Shown here: piece after piece, positions 24,195-33,680 of the stretch
Layout: every line of letters starts with the position of its first letter
Numbering within the stretch: the stretch's first letter is position 1
Assembly (NCBI RefSeq): GCF_006569185.2
Contig: NZ_VIGC02000008.1
Location: forward strand, 62,001-126,000
Reading direction: 5' to 3'
Length of the DNA: 64,000 nucleotides
From: Litorilinea aerophila
GTDB lineage: Bacteria; Chloroflexota; Anaerolineae; Caldilineales; Caldilineaceae
The notes under the pieces: model-generated
Told to the model about the DNA's origin: nothing
Databases searched by the model: none
Seen by the model: the letters and a program-made list of their open reading frames with translations, nothing else
Translations under genes and position numbers: made by a program

Positions 24195-26897
24195 TTACGC
24201 TGCAAAACTCCTGGCCTTGAAGAAGCGCAGCCGGTTGGCGTTGGTGACCACGGTCACGCTGGAGGCTGCCATGGCGGCCCCGGCGATGATGGGCGAGAGC
24301 AGGATGCCGAAGAAGGGGTAGAGCACGCCGGCAGCCACCGGGATCCCCAGGGTGTTGTAGATGAACGCTCCAAAGAGGCTCTGTTTGGCGTTGCGCATGG
24401 TGGCCCGGCTGATTTCGATGGCGTAGGCCACCCCCTTGAGGCTGCCGCCGATCAGGGTGATGTCCGCGGCCTCGATGGCCACGTCCGTGCCGGTGCCGAT
24501 GGCAAAGCCCACGTCGGCCTCCACCAGGGCCGGGGCGTCGTTGATGCCGTCGCCCACCATGCCCACTTTGCGGTTTCCGCCCTTCAGCAGGTGCACCTGC
24601 ATGGCCTTGTCCTCGGGCAACACCTCGGCCAGCACCCGGTCGATGCCCACCTGGCGGGCGATGGCCCGGGCCGTGCGCTCGTTGTCGCCGGTCAGCATCA
24701 CCACCTCCAGCCCCATCTCCTGCATCACCCGGATGGCCTCGATGGAGTCCTCTTTGATGGTGTCGGCCACGGCCACCACACCGGCGGCCTGACCGTCCAC
24801 GGCCACGACCATGGCCGTCTTGCCTTCCTCCTGCAGCCGGGTCACCTCTGCATCCACCAGGGAGGTGTCCACCTTGTAGCGTTGCATCAGCTTGGCGTTG
24901 CCCACCAGCACCTGACGGCCGTCCACCACGGTCTCCACGCCGTGACCGGGGATGGCCTCGAATTCGGTCGGTTCAACCAGCTCGATGTTGCGGCCGCGCG
25001 CCCCGTCCACAATGGCCTGGGCCAGGGGATGCTCGCTGGGCCGGTCGGCGCTGGCGGCCAGGCGCAGCAGCGTCGCCTCGTCGAAACCGTTGGCCGGCAC
25101 GGCATCGGTCAGTTCCGGCTTGCCCTTGGTGATGGTGCCGGTCTTGTCCAGCACGATCACCTTGAGCTGGGAGGCCATCTGCAGGGCCTCGCCGTTGCGG
25201 ATGAGCACGCCATGTTCGGCGGCCTTGCCGACACCGGCCACCAGGCTCAGGGGCACGGCCATGCCGATGGCGCAGGGGCAGGCGATGATCAGCACGGTCA
25301 CCGCGGTGACCACGGCAAAGGCCAGCACAGGGCTGGGCCCGAAGTTGAACCAGACCAGGAAGGTGAGGATGGAAATGATCATCACCGTGGGCACAAAGTA
25401 GCCGGAGATCACATCCACCAGGCGGGCGATGGGCGCCTTGCTGCCCATGGCGTCCTGGACCATCTTGACGATCTGGGCCAGGGCCGTGTCCTTGCCCACC
25501 TTGGTGGCCCGGAACTTGAAGCTGCCCGTGGTGTTGACCGTGGCGCCGATCACTTCGTCGCCCGGCCCTTTGTCCACCGGCAGGCTTTCGCCGGTGACCA
25601 TGGACTCGTCAATGGCCGAGCGGCCCTCCACGATCTCGCCGTCCACCGGAATTTTCTCGCCGGGGCGCACCACCACGATGTCGCCCACCAGCACCTCTTC
25701 CACGGGGATCTCCACCTCCTGGCCGTTGCGGATGACCCGGGCGGTCTTGGCCTGCAGGTCCATCAACTTGCGGATGGCCTGGCTGGTCTGGCCTTTCGCC
25801 CGCACCTCCAGGGCCTGGCCCAACACCACCAGGGCCGTCACCACGGCGGTCACATCGTAGAAGGGTGTGGCCGTGCCTTCTGGGAACAGGCTCGGAAAGA
25901 AGATGGCCACAGTCGAATAGATCCAGGCCGCGCTGGTGCCCAGGGCGATCAGCGTGTTCATGTCCGCTGTGTGATGCTTAAAGGCCGTCCAGCCCCCGGT
26001 GAAGAACTGTCGCCCGGAGTAGGCCATCACCGGGATGGTGGCGATGCCCGACAAGACGAAGAGCCACCAGATCAGGCTTTCCGATGCGTTTTTTACGAAG
26101 AGATTGGGCAGGTAGAGCCAGGGCAGCTCCGGATAGGCCACCAGCATCACCGGGATGCTAATGGCGGCGGCGAACCAGAACTTGCGCATCAGGTTCCGGT
26201 ATTCCCGCTGATGGGCCGCGGTCTCCTCGTCCACGGTCTCTTCCTGCTCCACCGGTCGAGCCGCCTGGTAGCCGGTGGATTCGATGGCCTGTTTGATGGC
26301 GGCGAATTCCACCTGGCCGGCGATGTAGCGGATGTGGGCCGAATCGGTGCCCGGGTTGACCGTGGTTTCCAGCACGCCGGGGACCTGGTACAGGGCCTCC
26401 TCGATAAAGCGGACGCAGGAAGCACAGTGCAGTCCAGGTGTGATGCGCACGTGCATCTCGGCTGCCCCCACGTCGTAGCCCGCCTGCTTGATAGCGCCGA
26501 CAAGGGTTCCCACGTCCACTTGCTCTGGGTGGTAGGCCACATGGGCTTTGCCCAGGGAGAAATTGACATGGGCCTTCTCGACCCCTGGAACCGACTGCAA
26601 GGTGCGCTCGACCGTCACCACACAGGACGAGCAGGTCATCCCGGCCACAGGCAGCTCCAATTCCAGGGGGCCTGCCAGCTCTGGATTGAAGCCGGTTGTG
26701 GCCGAGTGAGGCATGACTGTCTCAACTTGCCCGCCATGTTCCCGGTCGAACTGCTCCGCGCAACGGTCCGAGCAGAAGTATGTCGTCACACCATCCACGG
26801 TGCGGGTTTGGGCTGCGTCGGCCGGGTTGATCTCCATACCGCAGACCGGATCGGTCACGGTCTGTCTGACATGGACTTCACCACTTGTTTCTTTCAC
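24195..26897 (-). CDS. copA: Copper-exporting P1B-type ATPase with YHS and two HMA domains
   Basis: A 900-residue Cu(I) pump. Domain order: YHS (about 16-58, TDPVCGMEI...YFCSDRC), HMA1 (GMTCSSC, Cys89/Cys92), HMA2 (GLHCASC, Cys158/Cys161, lacking the usual Met), then eight membrane helices with the CPC copper site (540-542), phosphorylation motif DKTGT (584-588), nucleotide-binding SEHPLAQ (about 621) and the [10 protein letters not shown] hinge. CPC plus N-terminal HMAs define the P1B-1 copper class. It lies 12 bp after csoR, so it is cotranscribed and presumably copper-induced. An N-terminal YHS on CopA is less common than HMA domains alone. Confidence 0.96.
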   Translation of the reverse strand: MKETSGEVHVRQTVTDPVCGMEINPADAAQTRTVDGVTTYFCSDRCAEQFDREHGGQVETVMPHSATTGFNPELAGPLELELPVAGMTCSSCVVTVERTLQSVPGVEKAHVNFSLGKAHVAYHPEQVDVGTLVGAIKQAGYDVGAAEMHVRITPGLHCASCVRFIEEALYQVPGVLETTVNPGTDSAHIRYIAGQVEFAAIKQAIESTGYQAARPVEQEETVDEETAAHQREYRNLMRKFWFAAAISIPVMLVAYPELPWLYLPNLFVKNASESLIWWLFVLSGIATIPVMAYSGRQFFTGGWTAFKHHTADMNTLIALGTSAAWIYSTVAIFFPSLFPEGTATPFYDVTAVVTALVVLGQALEVRAKGQTSQAIRKLMDLQAKTARVIRNGQEVEIPVEEVLVGDIVVVRPGEKIPVDGEIVEGRSAIDESMVTGESLPVDKGPGDEVIGATVNTTGSFKFRATKVGKDTALAQIVKMVQDAMGSKAPIARLVDVISGYFVPTVMIISILTFLVWFNFGPSPVLAFAVVTAVTVLIIACPCAIGMAVPLSLVAGVGKAAEHGVLIRNGEALQMASQLKVIVLDKTGTITKGKPELTDAVPANGFDEATLLRLAASADRPSEHPLAQAIVDGARGRNIELVEPTEFEAIPGHGVETVVDGRQVLVGNAKLMQRYKVDTSLVDAEVTRLQEEGKTAMVVAVDGQAAGVVAVADTIKEDSIEAIRVMQEMGLEVVMLTGDNERTARAIARQVGIDRVLAEVLPEDKAMQVHLLKGGNRKVGMVGDGINDAPALVEADVGFAIGTGTDVAIEAADITLIGGSLKGVAYAIEISRATMRNAKQSLFGAFIYNTLGIPVAAGVLYPFFGILLSPIIAGAAMAASSVTVVTNANRLRFFKARSFAA

Positions 26898-26909
26898 GAT
26901 TTCGCCTCC

Positions 26910-27182
26910 TCAAGACATTTGGGCAAAAAGCGCCGTCAACTCTTCACGTAGCTGTTGGTGTGCCTTGGCACTCTGCGCCGTCTCTACAGTCTGCAGGCAG
27001 TGGTCCAGGTGGCTGGCCAACAACAGCAGGCTGATTTGCCTGATGGCCCCCTGGATTGCCTGCATCTGCTGCAGGATGGCCATGCAGGGCTGATCTTCGT
27101 CTATCATGTGAGCCACCCCCCGGATGTGGCCTTCGACGCTGCGGAGCCGGCGTGTCACTTCGGTACGGGTTTGGACGTCCAT
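26910..27182 (-). CDS. csoR: CsoR-family copper-sensing transcriptional repressor
   Basis: A 90-residue all-helical repressor. The Cu(I) ligands fit CsoR exactly in spacing: Cys33 in DQPCMAIL, His58 and Cys62 in ASHLDHCLQ (25 and 4 residues apart). The N-terminal RRLRSVEGHIRGVAHMI is the family's DNA-binding helix. GAAAGGAGCACGACGCC precedes the ATG at 27182; the frame is open to 27428, but the conserved protein starts here. It probably autoregulates csoR-copA through the palindrome at 27220-27245. Confidence 0.94.
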   Translation of the reverse strand: MDVQTRTEVTRRLRSVEGHIRGVAHMIDEDQPCMAILQQMQAIQGAIRQISLLLLASHLDHCLQTVETAQSAKAHQQLREELTALFAQMS

Positions 27183-27210
27183 GGCGTCGTGCTCCTTTCT
27201 CCACGCTGTT

Positions 27211-27245
27211 ACTATAGAGCACCCCTCCCCATGGGGGGAGGGGTG
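27211..27245 (-). promoter_or_regulatory. csoR promoter -10 and candidate CsoR operator
   Basis: On the minus strand TATAGT (27216-27211) is a good -10. Immediately upstream is an 11-bp perfect inverted repeat, CACCCCTCCCC-ATGG-GGGGAGGGGTG (27220-27245), occupying the spacer/-35 area. CsoR repressors are known to bind GC-rich palindromes with C/G tracts such as CCCC...GGGG. Position and composition therefore support repressor binding over the promoter. No consensus -35 is seen. Confidence 0.65.
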
Positions 27246-27410
27246 TTTGGCCTGTGATCCATAGGCAAAATGGCGCGGTCCAGCTTCGCAAGTCCATCTC
27301 CTGCAGTTCCTTCTCCGCCGGCCGGCTGCCTCGCGCGCCAGAAAGTGTGCCTTCTGGTTCCATCTCGAATAGGCGTACCAGCTCCAGATGGTTCTGGCCG
27401 GCCGTGTGGC

Positions 27411-27443
27411 CCCATTGGCCAAGGTCACGCAACGGCCAATGGG
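27411..27443 (-). terminator. Hairpin after the 27448 methyltransferase gene
   Basis: CCCATTGGCC pairs with GGCCAATGGG (10 bp, 13-nt loop) starting 5 bp after the stop codon. The 27246-27410 stretch between it and the csoR promoter has an open minus frame without start or recognised domain. Confidence 0.55.
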
Positions 27444-27447
27444 AGAC

Positions 27448-28296
27448 TCAGAGAGGGTGCTCCGGTTTGTGGAGGATAAGTAAGGCCAGGGGGGCCAGGG
27501 GACCGTTGAAGTGTTCGGCCGCGATCAGCCCTGGGAAGCGCCGGTACTCCTCCTCGTTCAGGAGGCGAGCGCTGAAAAAGTGCCCTATCCATGCCAACAG
27601 GCGAATGCGCCAGGCATCCCCCGCGATTTCGGTGAGCAGGATCATGTGGCCGCCTGGACGCAGTCGCGTCCAGGCTTTGGCCACCACCGCTTCCGGCTCA
27701 GGTAGATGTTCGAAGGCCCAGGTAGAGACGATGAGGTCGAAGGGACCTTCGGGCCAGGGATCGACCAGCAGATCCAATTGCTGGAACTCAACGTGAGCCA
27801 GATGGCCGAACTTGGCCCGGGCCTGGGCCAGCATGTCGGGGGAGCGATCGACCCCGCTGTAGGCGCCGAAGGGCAGCCCCAGGGCCAGCAAGCGCTCCAG
27901 GTTGGCGCCGGTGCCACAACCCAGGTCCAGGACACGCCCGCCTGGAGGCAGATGGGTGGCCAGTGCCCGGTCCAGGGCGAGGTGGGCGTCGGGGTAGAGC
28001 CAGTCCCGCCAGAGGGGGGCTGCGGCGTCGTAGCGGCTGGCGACGGCGCGGTAGAGGGTTGGTACTTCCACCGGTGCTCTAGCCAGTACGGCCAGGCCGA
28101 GGCCGATTTCGGCCATACCGGCGGCCCGTAACAGCCAGTTGGGCCAGGCGGCCAGCCATGCCATCGTTCGACGATAGGCCTTTGGGGCTGGAGGGATTTG
28201 CCACAGCCGCACGTAGGCGCGACCTGAGGTGAACAAAGGAACACCGTCCAGGAGCAGGAAGGCTCCCACCCAGCGCAGCAGTTTTTTATTGGCCAT
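27448..28296 (-). CDS. SAM-dependent methyltransferase with N-terminal membrane segment
   Basis: A 282-residue protein. Residues 1-90 contain hydrophobic stretches (VGAFLLLDGVPLFTSG; MAEIGLGLAVLA), followed by a class I methyltransferase with motif I RVLDLGCGTGANLERLLALG and acidic SGVDRSPDMLAQA. The YRAVASRYDAAAPLWRDWLY segment resembles UbiE-like enzymes. An excellent ATAGGAGGCATC precedes the ATG. It lies downstream of the AI-2E/YHS gene with 83 bp between. Substrate unknown; the membrane segment suggests a lipid or quinone. Confidence 0.83.
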   Translation of the reverse strand: MANKKLLRWVGAFLLLDGVPLFTSGRAYVRLWQIPPAPKAYRRTMAWLAAWPNWLLRAAGMAEIGLGLAVLARAPVEVPTLYRAVASRYDAAAPLWRDWLYPDAHLALDRALATHLPPGGRVLDLGCGTGANLERLLALGLPFGAYSGVDRSPDMLAQARAKFGHLAHVEFQQLDLLVDPWPEGPFDLIVSTWAFEHLPEPEAVVAKAWTRLRPGGHMILLTEIAGDAWRIRLLAWIGHFFSARLLNEEEYRRFPGLIAAEHFNGPLAPLALLILHKPEHPL

Positions 28297-28379
28297 GATG
28301 CCTCCTATCTTCCGATAAAATCCACCTCGACGCCGTAGATGGCCGGTACCCACGCCAGCAGGAATCTTTCCCCCGGTGC

Positions 28380-29984
28380 TCAACCTGGTGGTTTCAACGC
28401 GGGAATGGGTCTTGCCTCCTTATCTTGGGCAGGCCCAGACGTCGGTTCCAGCCAGGACGCTGGTGCCTCGGCAAAGCGGCGGGCGCAATCCGGGCTGCAC
28501 AGATAATAGATCTTACCCTGGTAAGTGACCTGCTCGGCTACCTCTGGCCTCACCTTCTGTCGGCAGACCGGGTCCACGGGCCAGGTCAGGAAAAGGTCGT
28601 GGCATCGCTCGGAGCAGAAGAAGTAGGTTTGTCCCCGGTAAATCTGCTTGCAGGCAGCCAGCTCGGGGGTAAGCCGCATGCCGCACACCGGGTCCTGGGC
28701 CACCGCCTCACCCTCCTGCTCTGGGACCGCTATCACCCGATCCCGGTGCTGCCAGGCCGCCTGTATCGCTGCAGCCAAGGGAACAGCCAACAGGGCACCC
28801 GCCAGCCCCAGCAGTCGTCCGCCAGCCACGAAGGCAATGAGGACCAGCAGCGGATGCAGCCGGAGTGTGCGCTGGTAGAGGCGGGGCACCAGCACATAGC
28901 CCTCCACCAGGTTCACGACGATGTACCACGCCACCGCGCCCAAGGCCATGTTCCAGGAGTGGGGCAGACTGACCAGGACTGCGGCCAGCATGGTTACGGC
29001 GCCCCCCAGAAAGGGGATCACCTCCAGCACCCCACCGACCAGGCCCAGGAGCAGGGCGTAGGGTACCCCGAGCAGATACAACCCCACCCCAAACGCCACG
29101 GCGATGTAGAGCGCCAGCAGCCCCTGGCTCCAAGTCCAGCGCACCACCTGCTGGCCCAGGTGAGCGGAAAGGTACCAGGCGCGCAGGTGATAGGGTTCGG
29201 GCAACAGGTCAAACAGCAGGCGACGGGGTGCGTTGGGATCGATGGCCAGAAAGTAGGCCAGGGCCAGGACCAGCGTCCCATCCATCAGCAGACTGCTGAG
29301 GTTAATGGCCCAGCGTCCCATGCCAGCCATCCAGTTCTGCACCATGGCCCCCATCTGGACAGGCAGTTCGAGTAGAGGGGTCAGCCCAGGATAGCGGGCG
29401 GTCTCCTGCTGCCATTGCATGGTCATCTGATCCAGCCAGGCGGCCCACGAACCGTTGGCGATCTGGCTGGCCTGCTCTACGATCCCGGGGACCAGGGCAT
29501 AGAGGGCCAGGGCGAGCAGGGCCAACAGAAGCAGATAGAGCAGCGACACACCCACGCCGCGGGGCAACCCATGCCGTGCCAACCAGTTAAGAGGTGGCTG
29601 CATGACGGCCGCCAGCAGCATGGCCACCGCCAACAGGATCAGTACATCGGTCAGATAGAGTGCCAGCCCCAGGGCAGCGACCGCCGCTCCGATCTGTACC
29701 AGCAACTTGGGCGAGCAGTGCAAGGTGATCTCGTCTGGCACCGTCATCTCCTGTTGTCCAGGGGTCGCTTCTCCCACTGGCGCGGCACAGACTCTGCCCG
29801 GCAGGGGACGCAACCAGTCTTGCCACCGGAGATACCAGGGTCGAGGGTCAGGCATTTCAGCCAGATAGTGTTTAGCCAGTCGCCGGCCATCGGCCATCAA
29901 TGCCTGGCCGTGGTTGAAATCCCAAAACCCCAGGGCAGCCTGTGTCCACAGAGGAAAGGTCTCTTCTGTCTCTGATGTAACCAT
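28380..29984 (-). CDS. AI-2E family (PerM-like) transporter fused to two C-terminal YHS domains
   Basis: A 534-residue protein. Residues 1-90 are soluble and unrecognised. Residues about 95-415 form an AI-2E/PerM permease with eight or so helices, including [40 protein letters not shown] and the final [20 protein letters not shown]. Two YHS domains follow: [19 protein letters not shown] to FFCSERC (from residue 431), and [20 protein letters not shown] to YLCSPDC (from 471). The second has lost Gly-Met. GGAGGCCCAGGG precedes the ATG at 29984. YHS domains usually serve metal ATPases; their fusion to this permease suggests metal-linked transport or regulation (inference). Confidence 0.88.
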   Translation of the reverse strand: MVTSETEETFPLWTQAALGFWDFNHGQALMADGRRLAKHYLAEMPDPRPWYLRWQDWLRPLPGRVCAAPVGEATPGQQEMTVPDEITLHCSPKLLVQIGAAVAALGLALYLTDVLILLAVAMLLAAVMQPPLNWLARHGLPRGVGVSLLYLLLLALLALALYALVPGIVEQASQIANGSWAAWLDQMTMQWQQETARYPGLTPLLELPVQMGAMVQNWMAGMGRWAINLSSLLMDGTLVLALAYFLAIDPNAPRRLLFDLLPEPYHLRAWYLSAHLGQQVVRWTWSQGLLALYIAVAFGVGLYLLGVPYALLLGLVGGVLEVIPFLGGAVTMLAAVLVSLPHSWNMALGAVAWYIVVNLVEGYVLVPRLYQRTLRLHPLLVLIAFVAGGRLLGLAGALLAVPLAAAIQAAWQHRDRVIAVPEQEGEAVAQDPVCGMRLTPELAACKQIYRGQTYFFCSERCHDLFLTWPVDPVCRQKVRPEVAEQVTYQGKIYYLCSPDCARRFAEAPASWLEPTSGPAQDKEARPIPALKPPG

Positions 29985-30351
29985 CCCTGGGCCTCCACGC
30001 CAAGGGCGATTTGGCCACGTTCCAATAGGCAAAGATGCCTGGCCTTATGAAGACCCCCCAGTAGATTTCCCCCTTCTCGGCCGGGGTGTGGGAAATTCTC
30101 CGTCCTTTGGTCAGGTTGTGTTGATATTGGGAAGTTTCACAGCAGAGTACGCAGCACCCAGAGGGTTCCCGGAATTTCTGTCGGGATTTACTAAGGGCGC
30201 CCATCCGGCACCGCGACAGGCAACATTGCCTATGGACGCCAGGCGAAACAGCGCTTATGGAAACGGAAAAACACGCCATATTGGGGGCAGAGGAGCCATC
30301 CTGCAAAGGCGTTGCTGGCTTTCAGGTGCATGGGAAAGGAGCGTACAGGGC
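29985..30351. other. Divergent intergenic region between AI-2E/YHS and Rieske genes
   Basis: There is no gene. It must contain both promoters, but I see no consensus pair. A 20-bp copy of the dispersed repeat lies at 30171-30190. Confidence 0.55.
30171..30190 (-). repeat. Dispersed repeat, short copy
   Basis: On the minus strand it reads taaatcccgacagaaattcc, preceded by tag as in the 43143 copy. The following bases (ggaaccctctgggtg) are only loosely similar to the longer copies. Confidence 0.65.
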
Positions 30352-30960
30352 ATGAGCGCGAAGACTCCATCGCAGGGGGAGGAAGCAGTCGGACAGCCTG
30401 GCATCAATCGCCGCGAGTTTTTGACCTACGCCTGGGGCGTCGCCATGGGGCTCCTGGCAGCGGAAGGGGGCGCCGCCACCTATTTCTTCCTGCTCCCGCG
30501 TTTTCGCGCAGGGGAGTTCGGCGGCAAGTTTCAACTGGGCCCGACCAGTTCCCTGCCACCGCCGGGAACACTGCCCCCAGTTCTGAGCACGGCGGGCAAG
30601 TACTGGCTGGTCCATACAGAGGTGGGCGTCAAGGCCCTGTACCAGGTCTGCACCCACCTGGGCTGCCTCTACAAATGGAGCGAGTCCAACCAGCGCTTCG
30701 AGTGCCCTTGCCATGGCTCCAAGTTCACGGCCGAGGGTGACTACATCGAGGGCCCGGCTCCCCGCTCGCTGGACCAGTTCGTGGTCGAAATCGTGCAGGA
30801 TGGAGTCGTGGTGGCCACGACCCAAGAGACAGAAGACGCCATTGTTCCACCTGCCGTTCGGGGGACCCCCTGGGCCTTGTCTGCCCAAGTTGTGGTGGAC
30901 ACCGGGCGCCGCATCCTGGGTAAGCCTGCCGCCAAGTCGCCGGCACGGCGAGCAGGGTGA
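30352..30960 (+). CDS. Rieske [2Fe-2S] protein (ubiquinol/menaquinol oxidoreductase subunit)
   Basis: A 202-residue Rieske subunit. The N-terminal [20 protein letters not shown] is a Tat-like RR signal/anchor helix. Cluster box 1 is CTHLGCLY (Cys100, His102, Cys105) and box 2 is CPCHGS (Cys118, Cys120, His121), with the second Cys of each box forming the structural disulfide. A proline loop lies near ISEGPAP-like [20 protein letters not shown] precedes the ATG at 30352. The cognate cytochrome b is presumably the one at 11361, though they are not linked. It is divergent from the AI-2E/YHS gene and convergent with the multicopper oxidase gene. Confidence 0.94.
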   Translation: MSAKTPSQGEEAVGQPGINRREFLTYAWGVAMGLLAAEGGAATYFFLLPRFRAGEFGGKFQLGPTSSLPPPGTLPPVLSTAGKYWLVHTEVGVKALYQVCTHLGCLYKWSESNQRFECPCHGSKFTAEGDYIEGPAPRSLDQFVVEIVQDGVVVATTQETEDAIVPPAVRGTPWALSAQVVVDTGRRILGKPAAKSPARRAG

Positions 30961-31004
30961 CAGCCCCTGCCCATAGGGGCGGTTGCCTCTTGCAGGGACT
31001 GTCA

Positions 31005-31100
31005 CCGCTGGGACAGGGTGTGTACCCCATTTGGGGGCAACAGCAGCCACAGCATGAACGTCGCTGCCTGTTGTCCTCCCAAATGGGACACACCCGCTGG
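31005..31100. terminator. Long imperfect inverted repeat between convergent Rieske and oxidase genes
   Basis: The arms gggtgtgtaccccatttggg (from 31016) and cccaaatgggacacaccc (ending near 31095) pair almost fully, extending through caacag and cagc to a loop near 31055. Within each arm is a small palindrome around CATTTGGG. The phrase ccgctgggaca occurs as a direct repeat on both outer sides. The position suggests a bidirectional terminator. Confidence 0.6.
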
Positions 31101-31136
31101 GACATCCGTCAAACCCATGGATGGATAGACGGTCCT

Positions 31137-32333
31137 CTATTCGACCACCTGGATCACGCCAATCAACCCGCCTGGCTCCACACCGTCATTCGTGACATGG
31201 TGTAGGACATGGCAGTGGAAAATCCACGTGCCCACGTTGTCGGCGGTGAACTCAATGTCGATGATCTCGCCAGGGTTGACGGGCACGGTGTTGCGCGTGA
31301 GCTGCTGGGCAGGGGGCAGGGGCACGCCGTCGTAGCCCACAATACGGAAATTCATGCCGTGCAGGTGCATGGGATGGGTGAACTGGCCGATGGCAGCCAG
31401 GCGGATGCGCACGGTCTCGCCCTTCTTCACCACGATTGGCTCCGTGTCCGGATAGGCTTTGCCGTTGATGGTGAAGTAGTTGGGCTCGCTGCCCGCCATG
31501 GGCATGGCCGGGTAGGTCTCCCCATCAGGCCCCACCCGCCACTCCGACAACATCCACATCACGTCCACGTCGGGCCCCGCGGCCCGAGGTCGCGCTGGGT
31601 CGACGATGAACGGGGCGTAAAGTCCCGCCATGATCTGGAGGTCGGTGTCTACGTGGGAATGGTACATGAAGCTGCCCGTCGGCGGCGCCGTGAACTCGTA
31701 GGTGAAGATCTCGCCGGGCTGGACAGGCTCTTGGGTGAAGGGGGGCACGCCGTCCATGGCATTGGGTAGAGGAATGCCGTGCCAGTGGATGCTGGTGGCG
31801 GTGGGCAGTTCGTTCTTCAAGACGACGCGTACCCGATCGCCTTCGGTAACCCGGATCATCGGGCCGGGGACGGTGCCGTTGTAGCTCCAGGCGGTCACCA
31901 CCACGGACCCATCGCCGCTCAGGATGGGCCAGCGTACGGGCCTGGCCGTGAGTTCAAAGACTTTGACGCCGTCTTCTTCCCGGTAGGCCAATGGCTGGCC
32001 ACCCACGGTCTCGCTGGCGTCTGGCACTCCTGTCGATGGGATAGGCCTCGACCCATGGCCCATTTCATCCATCGTGTCCATGGCATCCATCTCGCCCATT
32101 TCGTCTGTGGGGGGCGCGCTTCCCATTTGCCCCATGTCATGTCCGCCGTCGCTGGCCCTGGGGCCGGCCTCTGTTTTACTGCTTTCGATGGGAGCTGTGG
32201 GCGTGACTGCGGTTTTGGCCGCCAGGGCCTGGGGGGAAGAGAGTCTCCCCGCCCCGTAAGCACCGACCACCAACATGACTGCCAGGAGCGCTACAACCAG
32301 TTTGTTCCATTGCCACTGATTCTGTTTCAACAT
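31137..32333 (-). CDS. Two-domain multicopper oxidase with Met/His-rich N-terminal segment
   Basis: A 398-residue exported oxidase. An N-terminal hydrophobic anchor (11-28) is followed by a Met/Asp/His-rich stretch (65-94, many D-x-M repeats) likely to bind Cu(I), then two cupredoxin domains. Copper ligands: HWHG (183-186), HSH (225-227), HPMHLHG (320-326) and HCHVLHH (373-379). These give a full trinuclear site plus a type 1 copper (His320, Cys374, His379) in the second domain. Likely roles are Cu(I) oxidation for copper detoxification or a laccase-like activity. The 398-residue length fits two domains rather than the three of CueO. Confidence 0.93.
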   Translation of the reverse strand: MLKQNQWQWNKLVVALLAVMLVVGAYGAGRLSSPQALAAKTAVTPTAPIESSKTEAGPRASDGGHDMGQMGSAPPTDEMGEMDAMDTMDEMGHGSRPIPSTGVPDASETVGGQPLAYREEDGVKVFELTARPVRWPILSGDGSVVVTAWSYNGTVPGPMIRVTEGDRVRVVLKNELPTATSIHWHGIPLPNAMDGVPPFTQEPVQPGEIFTYEFTAPPTGSFMYHSHVDTDLQIMAGLYAPFIVDPARPRAAGPDVDVMWMLSEWRVGPDGETYPAMPMAGSEPNYFTINGKAYPDTEPIVVKKGETVRIRLAAIGQFTHPMHLHGMNFRIVGYDGVPLPPAQQLTRNTVPVNPGEIIDIEFTADNVGTWIFHCHVLHHVTNDGVEPGGLIGVIQVVE

Positions 32334-32650
32334 ACGTTTTGGGGTCTCTTTCTATCTCTAAACATGGATCACGGATGGGCCCCAGGAGATGTAGCCGTCA
32401 ACCTGAAGGAAGATCCCCCCCGTCAGGCATGTCTGCATCCCCTGTGGGCAGATATGCCATACCCGGCTGCGGCACGATTGCCGCCCATACAGGTGACTGG
32501 ATTGTGAAATTGGATGTGGGGAGCAGCGTGACAGGGAAGAAGGGCGGGAGAGCCCATTGGCTGGACAAGGGGAGACGAGAGACTGATACGGTCTCGTCCG
32601 CACGGGGATGAGTATAGGGTAGCCCAGGTATGCTGGATAGCGCCGTTTGA
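32334..32650. other. Intergenic region upstream of the multicopper oxidase
   Basis: No gene is seen. It should hold the oxidase promoter; no consensus -10/-35 and no copy of the csoR palindrome could be identified. A weak AGAAAGAGAC precedes the oxidase ATG. Confidence 0.5.
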
Positions 32651-32690
32651 CCGGTCGGGCAGTAGGCAATTTTGCCTACTGCCCGACCGG
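32651..32690. terminator. 19-bp perfect-stem hairpin after the ATC-hydrolase-like gene
   Basis: The arm ccggtcgggcagtaggcaa pairs exactly with ttgcctactgcccgaccgg around a 2-nt turn. It starts 20 bp after the minus-strand stop at 32711. There is no strong T-run. It insulates this gene from the multicopper oxidase gene. Confidence 0.7.
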
Positions 32691-32710
32691 GCCAGGTTTC
32701 GAGTGGTTTG

Positions 32711-33514
32711 TCAACCGCCGAATTTCTGTCGGGATTTACTGGCAGTTCTGGGCGTATCCCGATTTTTTTCCGGTAGAAACCGAAAGTCGCAGCAGGCGTC
32801 GCCCCAGGCCAGCGTGCCCTTTCGCTCCAGGCGGCCACCCCATCTTTCAGCCAGGGCGTAGTCCAGGTTGCACCAGGACGCCGTGCAGAGATCGACCGCG
32901 TCGTGGGCCTGGAAATACTCGGCGATGGGGCAGCGCCGGATGTTGAAGGCGACGTCCCCTGCATCCGACAGCCGCTCGACTATGTAGCCGGGCGGATTGA
33001 AGGGAAAGCGCAGAAAGAGCTCCACGTTCATACGCAGTCGCTGCAACGGCGTGCGCGCGATCAGCCGAATCCCATGGTCCGGAAGGCGCGCCCACCGTTG
33101 ACAGATGTGCCAGGCCATGTCGGCGCAAAGTTCCACTGCGTAGGCCCGATCCAGCCCCCGGTTCAGCAACGTTTGCAGGCAGGCCAGGGAGAGACAGGCC
33201 AGCAACACGGTCAGCCGGCTGCCGGGTGTGGGTTCCGCCGTGCCCAGGGGGCTCCCGGCGGCGGCGAGCACCCGGTAGCGCTGCCAGGTCTCCGCCAGGA
33301 TCTGGTTTACGTCTGCCCCGGTGAAGCGTCCTTGCTCTGGATGCTGGCGGTTGCGGTTGCGCTCCAGCAGGACCCGGCGGGCGGCCTGGCGTACGGTGGG
33401 CCGGGCGAGGATTTCCAACCATCGCACGCTGTCGGCGGTTCTCCATGCCTGTCTCAAGACAAAGGCGGCCAGGCCAACGCCGGCCAGGCCGACGCCCATT
33501 CGGGTAAGGTTCAT
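32711..33514 (-). CDS. L-2-amino-thiazoline-4-carboxylic acid hydrolase-like family protein
   Basis: A 267-residue protein of the ATC_hydrolase-like family: an N-terminal hydrophobic segment (residues 1-22), a helical middle, and a C-terminal block RRCPIAEYFQAHDAVDLCTA with SWCNLDYALAERWGGRLER and CCDFRF, the conserved Cys/His/Asp-rich core. Most homologues have not been characterised biochemically, so the reaction is uncertain. GAGGAGACC precedes the ATG. The final TASKSRQKFGG and stop are encoded by a copy of the dispersed repeat, so the natural C-terminus may have been replaced. Confidence 0.78.
   Translation of the reverse strand: MNLTRMGVGLAGVGLAAFVLRQAWRTADSVRWLEILARPTVRQAARRVLLERNRNRQHPEQGRFTGADVNQILAETWQRYRVLAAAGSPLGTAEPTPGSRLTVLLACLSLACLQTLLNRGLDRAYAVELCADMAWHICQRWARLPDHGIRLIARTPLQRLRMNVELFLRFPFNPPGYIVERLSDAGDVAFNIRRCPIAEYFQAHDAVDLCTASWCNLDYALAERWGGRLERKGTLAWGDACCDFRFLPEKNRDTPRTASKSRQKFGG
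32716..32737 (-). repeat. Dispersed repeat copy inside the end of a gene
   Basis: On the minus strand it reads taaatcccgacagaaattcg then gc, in the frame SKSRQKFGG followed by TGA. It supplies the last codons of the ATC-hydrolase-like gene. Confidence 0.7.
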
Positions 33515-33680
33515 GGTCTCCTCGTTTTTGGCTCATCTACCACAAAGATGTGCTCCCAACCAGAAGCCCGGGGTACGGCGGGGTTCGGGGGACGTAGGCG
33601 GCCCGTTGTGCTGCCGCCGTACTCCGCATCCCTACAAGTTATACCGATTGCCTTACGAAGTGGCGCTCATGATTTCGTAG

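Noticed and set aside
24120-26951. A 943-codon open frame on the plus strand
   Set aside because: It is the exact antisense of copA; the product is a low-complexity His/Gly/Gln-rich string with no domain, caused by the high GC3 of the real gene.
26944-27432. Minus-strand frame overlapping csoR that contains NHLELVRLFEMEPEG upstream of the csoR promoter
   Set aside because: It overlaps csoR out of frame and passes through its operator; the upstream part alone has no start or domain. A remnant cannot be excluded.
28380-29984. Interpretation of the AI-2E/YHS gene as a quorum-sensing exporter
   Set aside because: No luxS, lsr or other quorum genes are nearby; the context is copper handling, so the family name should not be read as function.
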